64,000 bases of DNA from Aeromicrobium marinum DSM 15272 (GTDB lineage Bacteria; Actinomycetota; Actinomycetes; Propionibacteriales; Nocardioidaceae): contig NZ_CM001024.1 in NCBI RefSeq assembly GCF_000160775.2, positions 409,016-473,015 of the forward strand, in the 5' to 3' direction. The notes below the pieces were generated by a model. The model searched no databases. It saw nothing but the letters and a program-made list of their open reading frames with translations, and was not told the DNA's origin. The position numbers and the translations under genes are program-made. Shown piece after piece: positions 59,340 to 64,000 of this stretch (position 1 is its first letter; every line of letters starts with the position of its first letter).

Positions 59340-60548
59340 TCAGACAACGACGGCGTCGGCCATGAACCTGGCGAGGTGCTGTTCGGAGCCGGAGACGGAG
59401 CCCGTCGGGGGGCCGTGGTGGGCCGGTTCTGGGCGGGAACGGTGGCCGTGGGTCGTGCTCCATCGAAGGACCTGGTGTCCCTTCATGGAGTGGTGGCGCC
59501 GGCAGAGGGCCCACATGTTGTCGCCCGAGGTTCGTCCGTCGGGCCAGGGTTCTCGGTGGTCGAGGTCGCAGCGGTCGGCGGGGGTGAGGCAGCCGGGTGC
59601 CTGACAGACCCCGTCCCGGAACTGCAGAGCCTTCGCCAGCACGTCCGGTGCGAAGCGGCCGACGTGGTCGTGAGCGAGGACGTCGTGCGTCACGGGCTCC
59701 ACGACGATGCGGTGCCAGAACGGGTCACCGGACCGGGCGAGGTCTGTCACCCACCGGGCGGGGACACCCCAGCTGCCGTCGGCACTGACGGCGAAGCCTT
59801 CGGTGGCGCCGGCGAGGACGTCGGCGGTGATCGTGACGGCGATGTCGGCATGCAGGGCCGGCTCACCGGCCTCGTTCGAGGTGGCCCAGGACGCCAGCAG
59901 GCCGGCCCGTCGCTGCGGGATCGACCTGTCGTCGTCCGCCCCGAAGGTGCGGGCTTCCTTCGTCAGTCTCTTGTCGATCGCGGCGGCCATGTGGGAGGGC
60001 AGGTGGGCGTTGAGCCACGCCATGCCGTCGTCGGTGTGGACGATGTCGACCTTGCGGCTGCTACGGGCCGCCTCTGCCCGCGGGACGGCGAGGTCACCCT
60101 CGACCCGCATCACGAACCGTCGCAACCAGGCCCGCAGCTCGGCGGTGGTGTGCGACTCCGCGTAGGCCACGACCCGCTGGTCCAACCGCATGACGGACGC
60201 CGGCCGCTGGAGCTTCTCGATGGTCAGGCTGATCTCGCGGACCCGGGCACCGTCGATGCGGCCACGGGAGAACGCGACCCACACGTGCGGTGCGGAGTCG
60301 CGCACCCGCTGTGCGGCTGCCAACCGGTGGACGACCTGGCCCTCGGACAGCCCCATGGCCTGCCCGATCTCCAGGGCGATCGCGGACCGCTCGACGAGCC
60401 GCAGCATCGGCGACTCGACGGCTTCGGTGCGGGCGTGCTCGGCCTCGCGGAACTCCAGCATCGCCGACCAGGACTCGGCCTCTGCTCGGGCCTGGGCGCG
60501 CGCCAGGTCGGTCAACCGACCGACCGCCGTAGCCCCCGAAACCTCCAT
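59340..60548 (-). CDS. DUF222 and HNH endonuclease protein (13E12-like)
   Basis: 402 residues. An N-terminal DUF222 domain (about 30-280) and a C-terminal HNH nuclease, QAPGCLTPADRCDLDHREPW then GDNMWALCRRHHSMKGH, with the zinc Cys and catalytic HH. The family is highly repeated in actinobacteria (REP13E12 in mycobacteria) and may serve as a phage att region or recombination substrate there. A TAGGGT hexamer six bases before ATG 60548 supports the start. Confidence 0.9.
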   Translation of the reverse strand: MEVSGATAVGRLTDLARAQARAEAESWSAMLEFREAEHARTEAVESPMLRLVERSAIALEIGQAMGLSEGQVVHRLAAAQRVRDSAPHVWVAFSRGRIDGARVREISLTIEKLQRPASVMRLDQRVVAYAESHTTAELRAWLRRFVMRVEGDLAVPRAEAARSSRKVDIVHTDDGMAWLNAHLPSHMAAAIDKRLTKEARTFGADDDRSIPQRRAGLLASWATSNEAGEPALHADIAVTITADVLAGATEGFAVSADGSWGVPARWVTDLARSGDPFWHRIVVEPVTHDVLAHDHVGRFAPDVLAKALQFRDGVCQAPGCLTPADRCDLDHREPWPDGRTSGDNMWALCRRHHSMKGHQVLRWSTTHGHRSRPEPAHHGPPTGSVSGSEQHLARFMADAVVV

Positions 60549-60554
60549 GATTCC

Positions 60555-60560
60555 ACCCTA
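60555..60560 (-). promoter_or_regulatory. Leaderless -10 of the DUF222 gene
   Basis: Minus-strand TAGGGT ends six bases before ATG 60548. Confidence 0.45.
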
Positions 60561-60604
60561 GGGGCGGGGTCTGACACACCCCCTGCGCGAGAACGGCGAC
60601 CGGG

Positions 60605-63358
60605 CTACCGGGGCCGGTGCGAGCGGAAGTCGACGACCTGCTGGTAGGTCGGGCGGTTCTGCCAGTCGATCGGCCGCACGCCCACCACCCCTCCGCTGTT
60701 GGCGCGGATGAAGTCGATCGACTTGTCGTAGGTCAGGTCCGCGGGACTCGAGACGCCCTGAGCGGCCGTCGCACGCTCGACGGCCCCGACCAACGACTCG
60801 CTCAGGGTCGTCCGGCAGGTGGCCAACGAACCGCACAGGCTGATCGGGTACGGCGCCTCCACGGCCTCACCGCTCACGTCACGCAGTGCCTTGTCGAGGT
60901 ACCCGTACCAGGGTGAGCCGAGCCAGGCCGAACCCTGACCGCTCCGCGGATGGTTGTCCAACGACTGGGGGAGGGCGCGGGCCAGGTCACCGAGACCCGG
61001 TGACGCGACGTCGTAGGCGAGCGCCTCGTCGCCGTCCTCCCACCAGGTGTCGAAGATCCGGATGGCCGCTTCGTGCTCGTACGAGCCGGTGCGGTCGTAG
61101 TCGACCCGGTGGGCCCCGTCGGCCAACCAGGCCGACAACAGCTCACGTGCCGGCTGCGTCGCCGCGTCGTCGCCCAGCACGGCCAGGAGGTTCGGCAGGA
61201 GCGTCCTCGCCCGGACGTCCTCGGTCGCGGCGTCCTGCACGATGCCGGCCAGGTCGGCCCGGCTGACCGGGCCCTGGGCGATCGCCTCGGACGCGCGGCG
61301 GCTGAGGGCCAGCGACCGGTGGATCGAGTTGTCGGACCACTTGTCGTCCGCGGCCGCGAAGTCGGGCGCCGGCTTGTTGTTCCAGCTGGCGAGGAATCCG
61401 GTCGGCGGGTTGATCTGCTGGGGGTGCCCGGCGAAGTCGAGCCAGCCGCTCGGGTCGAACTCCGGGTCCGACCAGCGGGGCAGGGAGGAGTCGGTCTCGG
61501 GATCCCGGACGGGCAGCAGGCCGGAGGAGAAGAACGCGATGTCCCGGTCGTCGGCGTAGAACCAGTTGAACGTGTAGTCGATGCTGTTCGCGGCCTGCTG
61601 GAAGCTCTCCGCGTCGGTGACGAATCCCGGGTCGTTGAAGCGCGAGAAGCCGAGGATCGACGCAGCCTCTCGGCCGTACGTGCTGCGCTCGATCACGATC
61701 GCCACGGGGACGCCGTCCACGGTCGTCCGGGTCTGGACGATGCCGTGGTGGGTGCGCCAGACCTGCATCGACAGCGTCGAGAGCCCGGCGGGCGCGGCGA
61801 CGTTCGGGACGATGGTCTGCCGGTGCTCGTTGTAGGTCATCGGCACGCACGCGCCGTCCTTGAGGTAGGACGTGGAGTCGACGGTGGGGGTGCTGCCGTC
61901 GGCGTTGCACAGCCGTTCGACCACGGTGTCGATGTTGTCGCTGCCCGAGCTGGTTGCCGACCAGGAGTAGTCGAGCCCGTGGCCGAGCTGGACCACCAGG
62001 TTGGTGCCGGCGAACGAGACACCCCGGGCGAACACGCCGGGACCCATCAGCACCTGTTCGGTGAGCAGCTGGGGGTTGAAGTAGCCCGTCTGTGGTCCGA
62101 ACACCGCCAGCGGCCGACCGGTCGACGTCGCGTCGGCGCCGATCACCAGGGCGTTGCTCGTGCCGACCGTGCCGAACAGGCTGCTCAGGTCGATGGTGCC
62201 GGACGGCGTGTCGACCTCGGCAGGGACACCGGTCAGCCCGAGCTTGAGGGCGTCGACCAGCGTCTGCAGCGGGCTGGTCGCGCCGGCGTCGTCGCCGGTG
62301 CCGGTGCCCATGGGTCCGTCCAGGTCCGGCAGGGCGACCCCCGGCTTGGTGGGGTCGAACGGTGCGGTGTCGTAGGGGAACGACGTGGTGGCGGTGGTCG
62401 GTGCCTCGGGGTCGTTCTTGCCTCGCAGCGCGGCGAAGATCGTGTCGGCCTCGGCGGTGCCGAACTTCTCGACCAGCTGGGCGTAGTAGGTGGCGTTGGC
62501 GAACTCCGCGCCACCGCCCTTGCCGAAGATGCCGCCCACCAGGGAGGCCACGTAGGTCAGGTCCGCCCGGGTCCACTTGGTTGGCTTCTTCTGCAGGGCC
62601 AGGTACTCGGCCGGGCAGGTGGGCCCGACGGGCAGCAGCAGGAGGCACATCTTGGACTGCGCCGCGTTGATCCCGGCGAGGTACGCGTCGGCTCCGCGCA
62701 GCAGCCGCTCACCCTCGGCCCCGTTCTCGTCGGCGATGACCTGCAGCTGGTCGGCCGCCTCCTGGGGCGTGTAGTAGGCGGAGCGGACCTGGGCGCGGTC
62801 CATCGCGATGTTGCCGGGGGTGCCGCCGACGAACTCGGCACCACGACCGGCGCCGAGGTGGCGCAGGGCGTCCATCAGGAACATCCGGTCCTGCGTGGCG
62901 GCGAAGCCGGCGCCGAACATCGTGTCCTCGTACGTCTTGCCGGTGATGTAGGGGACGCCGAACGAGTCACGCACGATGGTGACGCCGGCGCGGGGCTTCT
63001 CGGTGCTGACGACCCGGTCGGGCACGAAGCCGGAGCGCTTGTAGTCACGGTCGATGACGTCGTCGGTGATCTCGCCGGGCCGGTAGGTCGCGAGGTCGTC
63101 GTACATCTCGAGCTGGTCGGCGTAGTTGCGAGGGGCGTTCTGCCCGTCGACCGCCGTGAGCCCGAACCCGGTCAGCACCTGGGCCAGCTGCAGCGCGTTG
63201 ATCGACCCCCGTTGGCCGGCCGGGACGACGCTGCGCACCTCGCCGTACTCGTCGGCGGTGGCGGGCGAGGGGATGCTCGGCGTCGCGGCCGCGACGGGCA
63301 TCAGCAGCCCTCCCAGGGCGATCGCGCTGACGGCGGTGACGAGGCTGGCACGGCGCAC
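60605..63358 (-). CDS. Penicillin acylase family Ntn-hydrolase
   Basis: 917 residues. A secretion signal (TAVSAIALGGLLMPVAAATP) is followed by an alpha-chain region and an internal processing site. S401 in GTVGTSNALVIGAD would be the N-terminal nucleophile of the beta chain after autocleavage. The family opening VTIVRDSFGVPYITGKTYED is also present. Such secreted enzymes hydrolyse acyl-homoserine lactones, beta-lactam side chains or other amides; the substrate cannot be read. GTG 63358 has AAGGAG upstream. Confidence 0.88.
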   Translation of the reverse strand: MRRASLVTAVSAIALGGLLMPVAAATPSIPSPATADEYGEVRSVVPAGQRGSINALQLAQVLTGFGLTAVDGQNAPRNYADQLEMYDDLATYRPGEITDDVIDRDYKRSGFVPDRVVSTEKPRAGVTIVRDSFGVPYITGKTYEDTMFGAGFAATQDRMFLMDALRHLGAGRGAEFVGGTPGNIAMDRAQVRSAYYTPQEAADQLQVIADENGAEGERLLRGADAYLAGINAAQSKMCLLLLPVGPTCPAEYLALQKKPTKWTRADLTYVASLVGGIFGKGGGAEFANATYYAQLVEKFGTAEADTIFAALRGKNDPEAPTTATTSFPYDTAPFDPTKPGVALPDLDGPMGTGTGDDAGATSPLQTLVDALKLGLTGVPAEVDTPSGTIDLSSLFGTVGTSNALVIGADATSTGRPLAVFGPQTGYFNPQLLTEQVLMGPGVFARGVSFAGTNLVVQLGHGLDYSWSATSSGSDNIDTVVERLCNADGSTPTVDSTSYLKDGACVPMTYNEHRQTIVPNVAAPAGLSTLSMQVWRTHHGIVQTRTTVDGVPVAIVIERSTYGREAASILGFSRFNDPGFVTDAESFQQAANSIDYTFNWFYADDRDIAFFSSGLLPVRDPETDSSLPRWSDPEFDPSGWLDFAGHPQQINPPTGFLASWNNKPAPDFAAADDKWSDNSIHRSLALSRRASEAIAQGPVSRADLAGIVQDAATEDVRARTLLPNLLAVLGDDAATQPARELLSAWLADGAHRVDYDRTGSYEHEAAIRIFDTWWEDGDEALAYDVASPGLGDLARALPQSLDNHPRSGQGSAWLGSPWYGYLDKALRDVSGEAVEAPYPISLCGSLATCRTTLSESLVGAVERATAAQGVSSPADLTYDKSIDFIRANSGGVVGVRPIDWQNRPTYQQVVDFRSHRPR

Positions 63359-63478
63359 GGGCGCTCCTTGACGTTGACCTGCAGAGGGTGTCGCAGGTCA
63401 CAACGAGCCGACCGACCGCGGGGTTACACCTCGGCGGTTCATGCCCTACGGGGTCGCCGCGGACGATAGACATGTCCC

Positions 63479-64000
63479 GTGACTTCCCGCAGCCGGCGCT
63501 CCCGCATCCAGCGGTACGTCCGCCGCATGTCGATCGTGTGGCGGATGCGGGTCGTGATGTTCTTCGGCCTGGTCATGACCAGCGTCCTCGGCGCCGTCAT
63601 CGTGTACGCGGTGGCGGCCTTCGTCGTGCCGCTGCCGATCCCCGAGGACGAGGAGCTGGCGCTGGAGAACCTGGTGCTGACGGCACTGGTCGTGCCGGTC
63701 CTGGTGGTCATCGGTGTGCTCCGCGGGATCCGGATCCTCGGCCCGGCCGTGCGGTGGGTCCGGGACGAGCGCGAACCGACGCCGGCCGAGCAGCGGACCC
63801 TCCTGAACGTGCCGCGTCGGATGTTCTTCCTGCACGCTGCGCTCTGGATCGGCGCGGCGCTGTTCTTCTCGGCGTTCAACGCCCTCACCTCCATCCAGCT
63901 CGGGATCACCGTCGTGCAGGTGGTCAGCCTGGCCGGCGTCACCGTGTCGTCGATCGCGTACCTGGTGGCCGAGCGGGTTCTGCGGCCGTTGGCGCGGCGG
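63479..64000 (+). CDS. Adenylate/guanylate cyclase, membrane N-terminal part (runs off window)
   Basis: GTG 63479 opens a frame that continues to the window end (174 codons). Product VTSRSRRSRIQRYVRRMSIV with four TM segments (VVMFFGLVMTSVLGAVIVYA, NLVLTALVVPVLVVIGVL and two near 120-165) and the spacer ERVLRPLARR leading to an expected HAMP domain. This is the N-terminal module of mycobacterial-type membrane cyclases (Rv1318c-Rv1320c, Rv3645 group). The catalytic domain lies outside the window, so the call is provisional. Confidence 0.62.
   Translation, partial: MTSRSRRSRIQRYVRRMSIVWRMRVVMFFGLVMTSVLGAVIVYAVAAFVVPLPIPEDEELALENLVLTALVVPVLVVIGVLRGIRILGPAVRWVRDEREPTPAEQRTLLNVPRRMFFLHAALWIGAALFFSAFNALTSIQLGITVVQVVSLAGVTVSSIAYLVAERVLRPLARR

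Noticed and set aside
58200-63469. Plus-strand frames of 815 and 798 codons opposite the TPM, DUF222 and acylase genes
   Set aside because: GC-driven shadows; the opposite strand has signal peptide, HNH and Ntn-hydrolase features.

Overview
The window is high-GC actinobacterial DNA. The chromosomal half carries mycothiol biosynthesis (mshB), the DUF4245/xseB/xseA/ispH block, 13E12-type DUF222-HNH and DUF2505 genes, a 7Fe ferredoxin-dapC pair and a mymA/virS-like locus. A Nocardioides/Aeromicrobium-like (Propionibacteriales) or related host fits best. That is an inference from gene content, not a computed placement.

Positions 1 to about 23,950 are the right part of an integrated siphovirus-type prophage; its left end lies outside the window. 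A long leftward operon (19254 down to 1) runs from an early Xre regulator through small zinc-knuckle and membrane proteins, a recombination set (HTH protein, Cas4-like nuclease, Pro/Gln-rich protein, SNF2 helicase, RuvC-like resolvase), an Lsr2-like protein and a giant replicase. The replicase is a single 1564-residue protein joining primase-polymerase, SF3-type helicase and family A DNA polymerase. Packaging genes follow (HGG-motif protein, terminase, portal). Most genes are coupled by 4- to 8-base overlaps. Rightward from the immunity region run a repressor, a cytosolic 303-residue protein and a small membrane protein (an order like lambda cI-rexA-rexB), then an HExxH protein, a DUF3263 protein and a large serine integrase. 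Two of the rightward genes, and an isolated 50-codon gene inside the packaging region, share a 26-bp promoter-like element.

The integrase ends beside the truncated 3' part of a CpaE/Ssd-like ATPase gene, so this is probably attR and the prophage seems to have split that host gene.

Chromosomal half, left to right: wax ester synthase-like acyltransferase with a variant active site; DUF6912-like and DUF4245 genes; exonuclease VII; ispH; heme-degrading monooxygenase; ychF; a Baeyer-Villiger monooxygenase-hydrolase-SDR operon with a divergent AraC regulator (mymA/virS-like); rnhA; YibE/F; a kinase-like protein; an ArsR-cation efflux pair with a perfect 13-2-13 palindrome; an ABC-F ATPase; S9 peptidase; mshB to VanW operon; GNAT/fdxA/dapC; an ABC transporter; PspA and TPM-domain genes; DUF222-HNH; penicillin acylase family; and the start of a membrane adenylate cyclase-like gene. 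Many chromosomal genes have a TAnnnT hexamer ending 6-8 bases before the start codon, the pattern of leaderless transcripts. No tRNA, rRNA, CRISPR array or insertion sequence was recognised, and no gene-free stretch exceeds 300 bases.
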